From positions 1-14,990 of the forward strand of contig CAZPDM010000095.1 in the NCBI GenBank assembly GCA_964585305.1: a DNA stretch of 14,990 nt, read 5' to 3'. The stretch's first letter is position 1, and every line of letters starts with the position of its first letter. Below are positions 7,529 through 14,990 of the stretch, one piece after another. The stretch is from CAZPDM01 sp964585305. Lineage in GTDB: Bacteria > Planctomycetota > Uabimicrobiia > Uabimicrobiales > JABWCH01. The notes beneath the pieces are model-generated. The model was given only the letters and a program-made list of their open reading frames with translations, ran no database searches and had not been told where the DNA came from. The position numbers and the translations under genes are program-made.

Positions 7529-9676
7529 TTATTCGAAAATGATTTCTTTTTGATAAGGATAAATATTTTCACCGGTGATAGTAAGAATAAATTTGCCTTT
7601 GATGTCTTGAGGAATTTGGCAGCAACCAAATTCATTGGGGCGCAGAATAATTTGTTGAGTTCCATCATAGAGGCAAACGTTGGTGCGAATTAAATTACGT
7701 CCTTCTTTGTTATTGATGAATAACATTTTGGAAGTAGTAATTTCGGTTTCGATTTCAGTTAATGCTTGGGTCCAGATTTCCATTTCAGGATCACCGATGC
7801 AATGGAATAAGTAGAATTCGATTTCTGTATAATCAGAAGAAGTTCCCCAAGGATTGCTGGGATAATTCTTTGCTAAATACATCTTGCCAAAATTAAGAAC
7901 AACACCTAGTTTTTTGGAATATGGATGTTCAGAAGGAATAGTAACACCAACGTCGAAGCAATCATATTCATCACCATACATACAAGTATAAATACCATCG
8001 CAAAGACGATCGTTCCACCAAGAATAGCTTACGCGGCTTGCGCCAAGAGCAGCAGTTGCGCCGCCATTTGGATTTTTTAGAGCAGCTTCGACGAAGCAGT
8101 CTGTGCTATAATCCATCGCGCCAGTTAAGCAGTTGATTGAGAAAAGAATTGGCATATATGGAGCATTGTTCAATGCGCGGACATCATTAGCATTAAGAGA
8201 AGGTTTTCCCCATAGAGTCTCGCCGCCATGATCTCTATGTTGAACAATTCCGCATCCTTCACGCCAGAAGGCTAAAGTGTTTGCTTTAGCAGTTGCGTCA
8301 GATACGATATTTTCAGACCATTCTTTTGGCATACGGCAATTTACAACTGGTTCTTGATTGTCTCGAATTTTAGAACGATATGTTCCTGGTTTGAGAGGAT
8401 CAGTTGTATCTACAGCAATACGGAAGTTGTATTCTGCAAGGCCAATACCGGCTGAGCCTGTACCAATTGTTTTGGTTGGGAATGTATATTTATTCTTTAG
8501 ACTATTCCAGATAACAAATGCTGTTTCGCAGAATAAACGTTCAGCAACAGTGGGTTTAGATGTTTGATATTGATATTCGCCACAGAGTAGGAAGCGTTTG
8601 AGCCATTCGCCAGTGGCTGGCTTAAATTGATAGTTAATAATTTTATTGAGTAAAATTTCTGCTTCGGCTGCTGTGTTAGCAGGAACACGTCCAATATATA
8701 CATCAGGATAATAGTCAGTGCCTTCAAGGCAAGCATAATGCAAATCACTTGGAACTGTTGCATCTTCTTGGCCTAATAAACGGCAACGTTCTTCTCCTAA
8801 TGGATGGCGAGTGCTTGTAGTTGGTAGAGAAATAAGAGGATGATCGCCTAGGATCAAAACATAAGTTAATCCGGGATAATAAGCACGAATTTTTTCTTTA
8901 ATGACAGTTACACTAGATTTTGGTTCAACAATTTCGATTTGAACTTTCAAGCCTTTTTGTTTTTTCCATTCAGCAAAAGATTTAGCATTTGCTTCTAATG
9001 CAGGAACTGTAATGATGAGATAGTCAACATCACCTTCACTGCGAAGTTGAGCAGATTGGAAGTTGAGAACTAAACCTTTAGCAATGTCATCCATTGCTCC
9101 ATCAGTTTGAGCAATTTCACGGCTACCGCCAACGAAATCTACAAAAATTTTGCATTGTTTGTAAACAACAAGTTCACCAGTTTGAGGAATATATTGCACT
9201 GGATTGATTCTAAGCAAGGCTAAGTTGCGTCCACGCATAGAGCCAGTATAAGATATTTCTGCAACATTTTCTGGAAAAACATTAGCGGATTGATAGAATT
9301 CTTTATCCATATTAAAAGTAGGAGGAAGAATTTTTTCTGCGCCAACGGTGTCAACTGGTGGTTCTTGGGATGGAACAACAGGTTTTCCTAAAACCATTTT
9401 TTCAACTTTTACAGGTTCAACTCTAATAACAGGGGTTGAATTTGCCGGGATTTCTAAGAAAGTTTGTTGACTGGGTAAATTAGGACGGCCAATTGCGTAT
9501 AAACCACTACCGCCTGGAAACTCTACAACAGTATATCCACCAACTTCTTTAACAGTTAGTGATTCTAATGTCCATTGCAATTCAACTCCACCGCGTTGAT
9601 TTTGAACCAATGTAATATCGCCAGCATACGCTATAGATAAGAACATCGCTAGCATAAGAACTACTATTCGTAGCAT
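7529..9676 (-). CDS. Secreted C25 (gingipain-like) cysteine protease
   Basis: This is a 715-residue exported cysteine endopeptidase of family C25. Residues 1-18 are a signal peptide ending AYA. Residues about 20-210 form a gingipain-type N-terminal prodomain (strand-rich; includes SGLYAIGRPNLPSQQ). The catalytic domain runs from about 217 (VDYLIITVP, then AEWKKQKGLKV) to about 600. The dyad is visible: H483 in QHRDHGGETLWG and C516 in FSINCLTG. The 33-residue separation equals that of H211/C244 in gingipain RgpB. Residues about 630-715 look like an Ig-like or carboxypeptidase-regulatory-like C-terminal domain (DGTQQI, then ENIYPYQKEI). No type IX secretion C-terminal domain is evident, so surface export by that route is not supported. 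AGGAGA lies seven bases before the ATG. The kinase gene lies 140 bases upstream on the same strand. Substrate specificity cannot be read from the sequence. Confidence 0.92.
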   Translation of the reverse strand: MLRIVVLMLAMFLSIAYAGDITLVQNQRGGVELQWTLESLTVKEVGGYTVVEFPGGSGLYAIGRPNLPSQQTFLEIPANSTPVIRVEPVKVEKMVLGKPVVPSQEPPVDTVGAEKILPPTFNMDKEFYQSANVFPENVAEISYTGSMRGRNLALLRINPVQYIPQTGELVVYKQCKIFVDFVGGSREIAQTDGAMDDIAKGLVLNFQSAQLRSEGDVDYLIITVPALEANAKSFAEWKKQKGLKVQIEIVEPKSSVTVIKEKIRAYYPGLTYVLILGDHPLISLPTTSTRHPLGEERCRLLGQEDATVPSDLHYACLEGTDYYPDVYIGRVPANTAAEAEILLNKIINYQFKPATGEWLKRFLLCGEYQYQTSKPTVAERLFCETAFVIWNSLKNKYTFPTKTIGTGSAGIGLAEYNFRIAVDTTDPLKPGTYRSKIRDNQEPVVNCRMPKEWSENIVSDATAKANTLAFWREGCGIVQHRDHGGETLWGKPSLNANDVRALNNAPYMPILFSINCLTGAMDYSTDCFVEAALKNPNGGATAALGASRVSYSWWNDRLCDGIYTCMYGDEYDCFDVGVTIPSEHPYSKKLGVVLNFGKMYLAKNYPSNPWGTSSDYTEIEFYLFHCIGDPEMEIWTQALTEIETEITTSKMLFINNKEGRNLIRTNVCLYDGTQQIILRPNEFGCCQIPQDIKGKFILTITGENIYPYQKEIIFE

Positions 9677-9697
9677 AATACTATCTCCTAGAGGAAT

Positions 9698-9737
9698 CTT
9701 TAAAAAAATCTGCTTACAATAGCAGACTTTTTTAAAG
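9698..9737 (-). terminator. Long hairpin between kinase and protease genes
   Basis: CTTTAAAAAA and TCTGCT (9698-9716) pair with AGCAGA and TTTTTTAAAG (9721-9737), with one mismatch and a short loop. On the - strand it ends in a T run, so it should terminate the kinase transcript about 80 bases after its stop. It ends only eight bases before the protease ribosome binding site, so a transcript made from the promoter at 9767-9796 would also have to pass through it. Confidence 0.8.
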
Positions 9738-9766
9738 GATATAAAGATATCTAATCGGATAAGTCC

Positions 9767-9796
9767 ATCATAAAATAAAAGTTAGTAATAATGCAA
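9767..9796 (-). promoter_or_regulatory. Candidate promoter of the protease gene
   Basis: On the - strand TTGCAT (9796-9791) and TATGAT (9772-9767) are separated by 18 bases, close to the sigma70 consensus. Transcription would start near 9760, giving a leader of about 85 bases that contains the 9698-9737 hairpin. The region is AT-rich, so a chance match is possible. Confidence 0.45.
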
Positions 9797-9816
9797 GAAA
9801 ATTATAAAAAATATTT

Positions 9817-12800
9817 CTAATTTTCTTCATCTTTTTTTGTTTGTTTTTTAGTACTTGGTGTCATTACTTTTAGGCGTTGTGTAGTAGGAGTTGGCTTCAT
9901 ATTTGGTAAGGATTGCGTTTTGGATAGAGATAAATTTGATGGTTTTGATAAGGATTGATTTTCCAGTACATTAACTTGAGAAGAAGTACTATCGTTTGTT
10001 TCAGTTTGAGGAGATTTATTTTCTGTTGGTATTTGTGATGTAATTTCGGATTCTGAGTTTTGTATTTCAGGGTTTTCTATATTGATTTGATTGTCTATAG
10101 TATCTGCTGGCTCTTGTGCAGTATTTTCTTGAGAAATATTTTCCTCAGCAGGAGGAAAGTTATCTGCTTGCAGGTCAGGAATTTCCATTGTGTTATCATG
10201 GAGTAGAGAAAATTCTGTTACACCTTTTACAGCATTTAAAGCAACATCCGCACCGATTTTTCCTGCAACATTACCAATAAATCTGCATCCGCGAACAGTT
10301 GCTTTGTTAGGTATTCGTTTTAGACCTCGGATGAAAATGCCGCCGCCACTTTCTTCTGCAATATTTTTTTCGAATTGGCATTGGTCAAAAACACTGATAG
10401 TAAAAATATTAGAATTAACGGCTCCACCAGAGCTTAAACAATAGTTTTTACGGAAAATGACTTTGGAAAATCGTACATCACTAGGATATTTGCTATCTTG
10501 ACCTAAAGTTAAAACTGCCCCACCATTTTTAGTTTGAGCACGGTTTTCTTCAAATACGCATTCTGTAAAATGACTACGTGTAAAATCGTTTGCGTTAATT
10601 GCTCCACCGGAAATTTGGCATTGATTTTTGCGAAAAGTAACTTGAAAAAAAGTTGCTTTTGTTGGAGATTGACCATCTTTTCCTAAGAGAACAATCGCAC
10701 CACCATTTTTTTTCCGGGCAATATTTTCTTCAAATAAACAGCTTTTAAAACTAACTTGGCTAAAAATATTGGCATTGATAGCTCCGCCATCAATACAACA
10801 ATGGTTTTTTCTAAAGATTACAGTTTGAAAATCTGCAATACTGGAAAAAGTTGAATCTTTTCCCAAAATTAAAATAGCTCCGCCAGTTTTCTTTTCAGCA
10901 TAATTTTGTTCAAAAATACATTTTTCAAACTTAGTTCGACTGAATCGCCCAATAACTAAAGCACCACCATCCATCATGCAATGGTTGCCAATAAAAGCAA
11001 CCTTATAGAAAGTGGCATCACTGAGATTATTTTTATCTTTTCCAAGAACGCCAATTGCTCCGCAGCTTGCTTCTGACCAGTTATTTTCAAAACGACAATC
11101 TTCAAAAATCATTTGGCTTCTTAAAGCTGCTGCAATAGCTCCACCATCATTTTTACAATGATTGTGGCTAAAAATAACTCGTGTAAATTTTGCTTTGCTT
11201 GCTTGTGAATCTGGATTTCCAACCAGTCCAATTGCCCCACAACTATTATCAGAATAATTGCTACTAAGACGGCAATCATCTAAAATCATACGAATATGAC
11301 TACCTGCATAAATAGCACCGCCATCATAATTAGCATGGTTTTCTATAAGTTGTGTGTTATGGAAAGTAATTTTGGTAGGATGTTCTGCCTCTCGGCCATT
11401 AAGAGCAATCGCGCCGCCATTTTTTTCAACTTTGTTTCGTTCTAATTTAGCTTTATCCAAAACTGCTAAAGAATAATCACCTAAATAAATTGCACCGCCA
11501 TCCATTTTGCTGAAATTTTCTAAGAAAACAACTTTGGAGAATGTGATTTCTGTTGGTCTATCACCACGATTTCCAATAGCCTGGATGGCTCCGCCATGTT
11601 TGCCTTCTGCATAATTATTTTTAAAACGGCAACTATCTATTTTAGCCCGAGTGAAAAAATGAGCATGTAATGCCCCACTGCCTTGACGACTGCGATTTTC
11701 TGTAAAGATGGAATTTAAGAAGGTAACTTCACTAAAACGCGCACAATCTGCGCCTTTAATATGAAAGGCTCCGCCTTCTTCTTCTGCACGATTATTTTCA
11801 AATTGGCAATAGTCAAACATCATTGTTAAAGTATCTATGGCATTGATTGCACCGCCATTCATCTTACAACGGTTGGCAGTAAAGATTACTTTTACAAATT
11901 CAGATGTACTAGGATTATTTCCTTCTTCTCCAATAATTTCACAAGCTCCGCCGCTATCTTCCGCGCTATTATTTTTAAAACGGCAATGATCAAAAAAGGT
12001 TTTAGTATAAATACTAGCATTAACTGCTCCACCATTCATTCTGCAACGATTGCGATTAAAATTGCAATTGATAATACGGCTTATACTATAATTTTGTGCA
12101 TTTTCTCCAACAATCATTATTGCACCGCCATTATTATCTTCAGCAGAATTGTTTTCAAATCTGCAGTTTTCAAAATGTGTATCTGTACTAATATTGGCAT
12201 TTACTGCGCCACCATCAATACGGCAGCGATTTTCTAAAAATGTAGTATTAGTTAAAATTGCTTTAGTTGCTATATTGCTGGTTTTACCATCTAATGAAAT
12301 AGCACCGCCACTATCACGATCGGAACTATTTCCATCAAAAGTAGAGTTTTCGCCGCGTAAAAAAGTATGTTTTTTGGCAGCAATTGCTCCCCCTCGAATG
12401 GCACAGCGATTTCCACTAAATTTTGTTTCTTCCAAGATAATTTGTGTGGGATAATCACTTTTGCCAATCGCCATGATCGCACCACCGCAATCTTCAGCTT
12501 GGTTAGATTCAAATAAACATTTAATAAAGCGGATTTTGTTATAAAAACTACTGCTAATAGCACCCCCGGAAGTTTGAGATCGGTTTTCCGAAAAGTTGCA
12601 TTTATCTAAAATAGCCTCTAATGGCTGGTTTGCTACATTAGCGCGTAAAGAAATAGCACCGCCGTCTTCTCCCGCACGGTTATTATTCCAGATACAATCT
12701 GATATATTTATTTTCCCTCCGCTATGAAAAGCAATAGCACCGCCATAATCGGAAGCATAATTTTGCTCAAAAGTAACTTGATTCAATTCCAATTCGGAAA

Positions 12801-14874
12801 AAGATGGAATATTGATGGAGATTGCTCCGCCATCTGCTTCCACACGATTGTCTTTAAAATAACCTCTTTTTATTGTCAGTTTGCCGCCTTCCAGATGAAT
12901 AGCACCACCGCAAATTTTGCCTGTCCTATCAATAGAACCACGGCCAGATTCCCAAATACAACCTTCAAAAGATTGCAATTTATCACATTCTGGCAATATA
13001 TGAATTCCTGCCCAGCCTTCTTTAATTTTCATAGGGCCAAAGTAAATATTGCCTTCTTTTGTTGAAGTGTCTAAAGGATTATAAGCTGTAATTTGTCCAA
13101 GACATTCAATTCCAACACCGGGTCCAGCTAACAATCGAGTGTGCCCTTGTAATTTTAGATGACCATTTTTTTCAATGCGTAATGTTTTTTCTATGAAATA
13201 TTCTCCAGGAGGGAACAGGAAAGAACGATCCAACACCCCAGCATCTAATATTTTTCTTGCTTCCTGGCTACGTTCTAAGGCATCTAGGAAATCTTGAATT
13301 TCGATGATAGTATGATGGACTGCTGCCTGCTGAATGGGATCTCGAAATTTTTCTGGTATTTTTCCTAAAAATATATTATCTGGTTCAAGCTGAATGCCTG
13401 TAAAAATATAATATAATAATTTTGCAAGGTTTCTTGCTTTTCCCAATTTCTCTTTTTGAAATGGCCAGTGGATTGCTAATATTTGAATAGGTTGAATAAA
13501 AATATCTTGCACATCAGGAATATCTGGCGTAAAGCCCTTTTGAGTTACTAAATTGATTATTTCAGAAATTTTATAAGATAAATTATAAGCCAATTCTGTT
13601 GTTAAATGCCCAATTTGTTCTCGCAAAGGCTGTCCTTGTGGTTTTTGGTATACAACCAAAACTTGATGCGGAATTTCTTCACCTTCTGCTATACCAACAA
13701 TAATTTTTTGAATAGGAATCAAAGATTCATAACGGAGTTGTGTAACTAACTCTAATTGTTTTTGAAATTCTTGCCACTCTGTTGCAGTCATTTCATTTGA
13801 AATAGGCATTTCTAAAATAGCAACATTAGAGATTCCTTCTAATTCAAGAATTTCTAATACAAAATCTTTAATAGGAGTTGTTGCATTTGCATAAGATAGA
13901 GCGATTTGTAAATATTGGTAGGCTTTTGCAATACGTCTTCTCTTTAAAAATTTGGGAAGAAAATTACAATATTTTATAGCTTTTTTAGATTTTTCTACCC
14001 ATCGATCTCGATTTGTACGTCCCCATTGCTGTAAAGCGGTTGCCATATCTTCTGCATTTTGATAACGCGTTTTGGGATCTTTTGCTAGAGCTTTTAGACA
14101 TATTTCATCCAAATGTTTATCAATTTGCCGATTAAATTGTGATGGTAAAGGAATAGGCGAATTTAAAACTTGTTCTTGGATGGAAAATATTTTTTGAATT
14201 TCTGTAAGTTGATCATCATTTTGTGGCATATATGGAGAACGATTACAAAGTAGATAAAATAAAATTGCTCCTAATGTCCAAATATCTGTGCGTTCATCAC
14301 ATATTCCACCTTTAAATTGTTCAGGTGCAGCAAAAGCAGGAGAACCTTCAAAAATAGCAGATCTACTGATTACTTCATCCATGAGTCTTGCTAACCCAAA
14401 GTCTAATACTTTGGGAACATGATTATTATCTAAAATAATATTTGTCGGCTTTAGATCTCTATGAATTACTCCTTTGCCATGTGCGTAGGCTACAGCTTCC
14501 GTAACTTTGTGCATGATCATGACTTTTTGCCGCAAAGAAATTTTAGTTAAGTCTGCAAAAGATGTGCCTTCTACCAATTCCATAGTGATATATGGCATAG
14601 ATAGAGATTCACCATTTTCCTCAAATTTATAGGTGCCAGCTTTATAATATTTCGCAATATTCGGATGTTCTAACCGAGCGATGGCAGAAGTTTCCCGCAA
14701 AAAATTGCTAGCCAGACGCGGGTCTTTTTTTATACGATCTTTCCATGGGATTTTAAGTGCTACAGTACGTCCATCTTGTATCGATTGTGCTCGATATACA
14801 ATCCCATTGCCACCGCTACCTAATTCGGTAATAATGCGGTATTCATCTATGATTTGCCCAACTTTTAATGACAT
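9817..14874 (-). CDS. Giant Ser/Thr kinase-pseudokinase fused to Pmp-type beta-helix
   Basis: This 1685-residue protein starts at an ATG with AGGAGG nine bases upstream. Residues 12-285 are a complete PknB-type Ser/Thr kinase: glycine loop G19-S-G-G-N-G24, K41, E61, H138-R-D140, N145, D158-F-G160, A183-P-E185 and D197. Residues about 337-535 resemble a second kinase that has lost catalysis: VAIL replaces VAIK, TPD-I-P-D (449-454) replaces HRDIKP, no DFG is seen, and an LAKLLYYIFTG helix matches the C-lobe. Residues about 549-650 (SFLFPPGEYFIEKTLRI) open a right-handed beta-helix, followed by about 30 GGAI/FxxN rungs (656-1513). The tail from about 1550 is disordered and rich in Ser, Thr, Gln and Asn. 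No signal peptide or transmembrane helix is seen, unlike most receptor kinases of this type, so it is probably cytoplasmic. Target and signal are unknown. The gene seems to be transcribed alone from its own promoter. Confidence 0.93.
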   Translation of the reverse strand: MSLKVGQIIDEYRIITELGSGGNGIVYRAQSIQDGRTVALKIPWKDRIKKDPRLASNFLRETSAIARLEHPNIAKYYKAGTYKFEENGESLSMPYITMELVEGTSFADLTKISLRQKVMIMHKVTEAVAYAHGKGVIHRDLKPTNIILDNNHVPKVLDFGLARLMDEVISRSAIFEGSPAFAAPEQFKGGICDERTDIWTLGAILFYLLCNRSPYMPQNDDQLTEIQKIFSIQEQVLNSPIPLPSQFNRQIDKHLDEICLKALAKDPKTRYQNAEDMATALQQWGRTNRDRWVEKSKKAIKYCNFLPKFLKRRRIAKAYQYLQIALSYANATTPIKDFVLEILELEGISNVAILEMPISNEMTATEWQEFQKQLELVTQLRYESLIPIQKIIVGIAEGEEIPHQVLVVYQKPQGQPLREQIGHLTTELAYNLSYKISEIINLVTQKGFTPDIPDVQDIFIQPIQILAIHWPFQKEKLGKARNLAKLLYYIFTGIQLEPDNIFLGKIPEKFRDPIQQAAVHHTIIEIQDFLDALERSQEARKILDAGVLDRSFLFPPGEYFIEKTLRIEKNGHLKLQGHTRLLAGPGVGIECLGQITAYNPLDTSTKEGNIYFGPMKIKEGWAGIHILPECDKLQSFEGCIWESGRGSIDRTGKICGGAIHLEGGKLTIKRGYFKDNRVEADGGAISINIPSFSELELNQVTFEQNYASDYGGAIAFHSGGKINISDCIWNNNRAGEDGGAISLRANVANQPLEAILDKCNFSENRSQTSGGAISSSFYNKIRFIKCLFESNQAEDCGGAIMAIGKSDYPTQIILEETKFSGNRCAIRGGAIAAKKHTFLRGENSTFDGNSSDRDSGGAISLDGKTSNIATKAILTNTTFLENRCRIDGGAVNANISTDTHFENCRFENNSAEDNNGGAIMIVGENAQNYSISRIINCNFNRNRCRMNGGAVNASIYTKTFFDHCRFKNNSAEDSGGACEIIGEEGNNPSTSEFVKVIFTANRCKMNGGAINAIDTLTMMFDYCQFENNRAEEEGGAFHIKGADCARFSEVTFLNSIFTENRSRQGSGALHAHFFTRAKIDSCRFKNNYAEGKHGGAIQAIGNRGDRPTEITFSKVVFLENFSKMDGGAIYLGDYSLAVLDKAKLERNKVEKNGGAIALNGREAEHPTKITFHNTQLIENHANYDGGAIYAGSHIRMILDDCRLSSNYSDNSCGAIGLVGNPDSQASKAKFTRVIFSHNHCKNDGGAIAAALRSQMIFEDCRFENNWSEASCGAIGVLGKDKNNLSDATFYKVAFIGNHCMMDGGALVIGRFSRTKFEKCIFEQNYAEKKTGGAILILGKDSTFSSIADFQTVIFRKNHCCIDGGAINANIFSQVSFKSCLFEENIARKKNGGAIVLLGKDGQSPTKATFFQVTFRKNQCQISGGAINANDFTRSHFTECVFEENRAQTKNGGAVLTLGQDSKYPSDVRFSKVIFRKNYCLSSGGAVNSNIFTISVFDQCQFEKNIAEESGGGIFIRGLKRIPNKATVRGCRFIGNVAGKIGADVALNAVKGVTEFSLLHDNTMEIPDLQADNFPPAEENISQENTAQEPADTIDNQINIENPEIQNSESEITSQIPTENKSPQTETNDSTSSQVNVLENQSLSKPSNLSLSKTQSLPNMKPTPTTQRLKVMTPSTKKQTKKDEEN
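10330..12915 (-). repeat. Tandem coding repeats, about 180 bases per two-rung unit
   Basis: The beta-helix part of the kinase gene is a tandem array. On the + strand a GC-richer block of the type GC[AT]CC[AG]CC recurs about every 90 bases. Equivalent blocks alternate with a period of 172-182 bases (for example near 10422, 10600, 10782, 10962, 11140, 11319 and 11500). Each 59-60 residue unit holds two rungs. One is of type CxFxxNxAExxGGAI followed by a variable G-rich turn. The other is of type VxFxxNxCxxxGGAINA. Units differ at many positions, so the array is old or selected for diversity and is not a recent expansion. Confidence 0.9.
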
Positions 14875-14906
14875 AAAGGCTTGCCTCCTAGGTAATGTAT
14901 AATTTC

Positions 14907-14935
14907 ATTGTAGCATGAGATTAAAAATTCTGCAA
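14907..14935 (-). promoter_or_regulatory. Promoter of the kinase gene
   Basis: On the - strand TTGCAG (14935-14930) and TACAAT (14912-14907) are separated by 17 bases, a good sigma70-type promoter. The start of transcription would be near 14900, leaving a 25-base leader with AGGAGG at 14889-14884. Confidence 0.7.
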
Positions 14936-14950
14936 GTAAAATTTGTTCTT

Positions 14951-14990
14951 TGAGGAGGAAATTTTGATGGAAAAAAGATAGGAAATATTT
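14951..14990 (+). other. Ribosome binding site and start of a divergent reading frame, at once interrupted
   Basis: GAGGAGG (14952-14958) is followed after eight bases by ATG at 14967, an excellent translation start on the + strand. The frame reads M-E-K-R and stops at TAG (14979-14981). The start sits beside a run of six A (14971-14976). One extra A would give M-E-K-K-I-G-N-I and stay open to the window edge. A + strand TATAAT at 14898-14903 could be its -10 box, though no good -35 is seen. It could be a mini-ORF leader peptide, the start of a frameshifted gene, or a slippage-controlled gene; the window ends too soon to tell. Confidence 0.4.

Noticed and set aside
11986..12454. Genes on the + strand opposite the beta-helix region.
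   Set aside because: They are antisense shadows of the repeats, low in complexity and without ribosome binding sites or family resemblance.
10330..12915. A CRISPR-like or non-coding satellite array, because of the regular 90/180-base spacing.
   Set aside because: The array is one continuous reading frame on the - strand. The repeats are diverged at DNA level and conserved as GGAI/FxxN protein motifs.
12913..14000. A transmembrane helix between the kinase and the beta-helix, as in typical receptor kinases.
   Set aside because: Residues 290-650 contain no uninterrupted hydrophobic stretch of about 18-20 residues. The nearest, LLYYIFTG, is short and fits a kinase C-lobe helix.

Overview
This is an AT-rich bacterial window. 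The gene content fits a member of the PVC group (Planctomycetes, Chlamydiae and relatives) or a similarly complex lineage. The pointers are a MoxR/DUF58 pair, a secreted gingipain-type protease, a very large eukaryotic-like Ser/Thr kinase, and a solenoid built from the GGAI/FxxN repeats known from chlamydial Pmp proteins. No single gene fixes the taxon, so this is an inference from protein style. No tRNA, rRNA or CRISPR array was found.

Left part (1-1685, + strand). The window opens inside the 3' end of a group II intron: most of domain V and a domain VI with a bulged A are visible. The intron interrupts an iron-containing alcohol dehydrogenase gene. Joining at base 79/80 would rebuild the family's His-Gly-Phe motif, so this looks like an intron in a conserved metal-site codon context, with the 5' exon and most of the intron lying off the window. 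A secreted D,D-carboxypeptidase (peptidase S11) with a C-terminal peptidoglycan-binding domain follows 28 bases later and ends at a strong terminator.

Middle part (1686-7518, + strand). A roughly 315-base leader without a gene contains four hairpins, the last followed by a T run. It leads into a four-gene run: MoxR AAA+ ATPase, DUF58 protein, a 734-residue coiled-coil protein with a C-terminal zinc ribbon, and an unrecognised exported protein. MoxR and DUF58 normally act together in cell-envelope or metal-protein maturation. The two downstream genes are not the usual partners and may be lineage-specific members of the same module. The run ends at a bidirectional terminator shared with the convergent protease gene.

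Right part (7529-14990, mostly - strand). A C25 (gingipain-like) cysteine protease with signal peptide lies downstream of a 1685-residue kinase. The kinase has an intact N-terminal catalytic domain, a second degenerate kinase-like domain, about 30 Pmp-type beta-helix rungs, and a disordered Ser/Thr-rich tail. No membrane segment is visible anywhere. A terminator-like hairpin lies between the two genes and inside the likely 5' leader of the protease. A good sigma70-type promoter precedes the kinase. At the right edge a strong ribosome binding site and ATG on the + strand run into a stop after four codons, next to a short A run: a leader peptide, a broken gene start, or a slippage site.

The most unusual object is the kinase-pseudokinase-Pmp solenoid fusion. 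The intron insertion, the structured moxR leader and the right-edge start are the next most worth checking.
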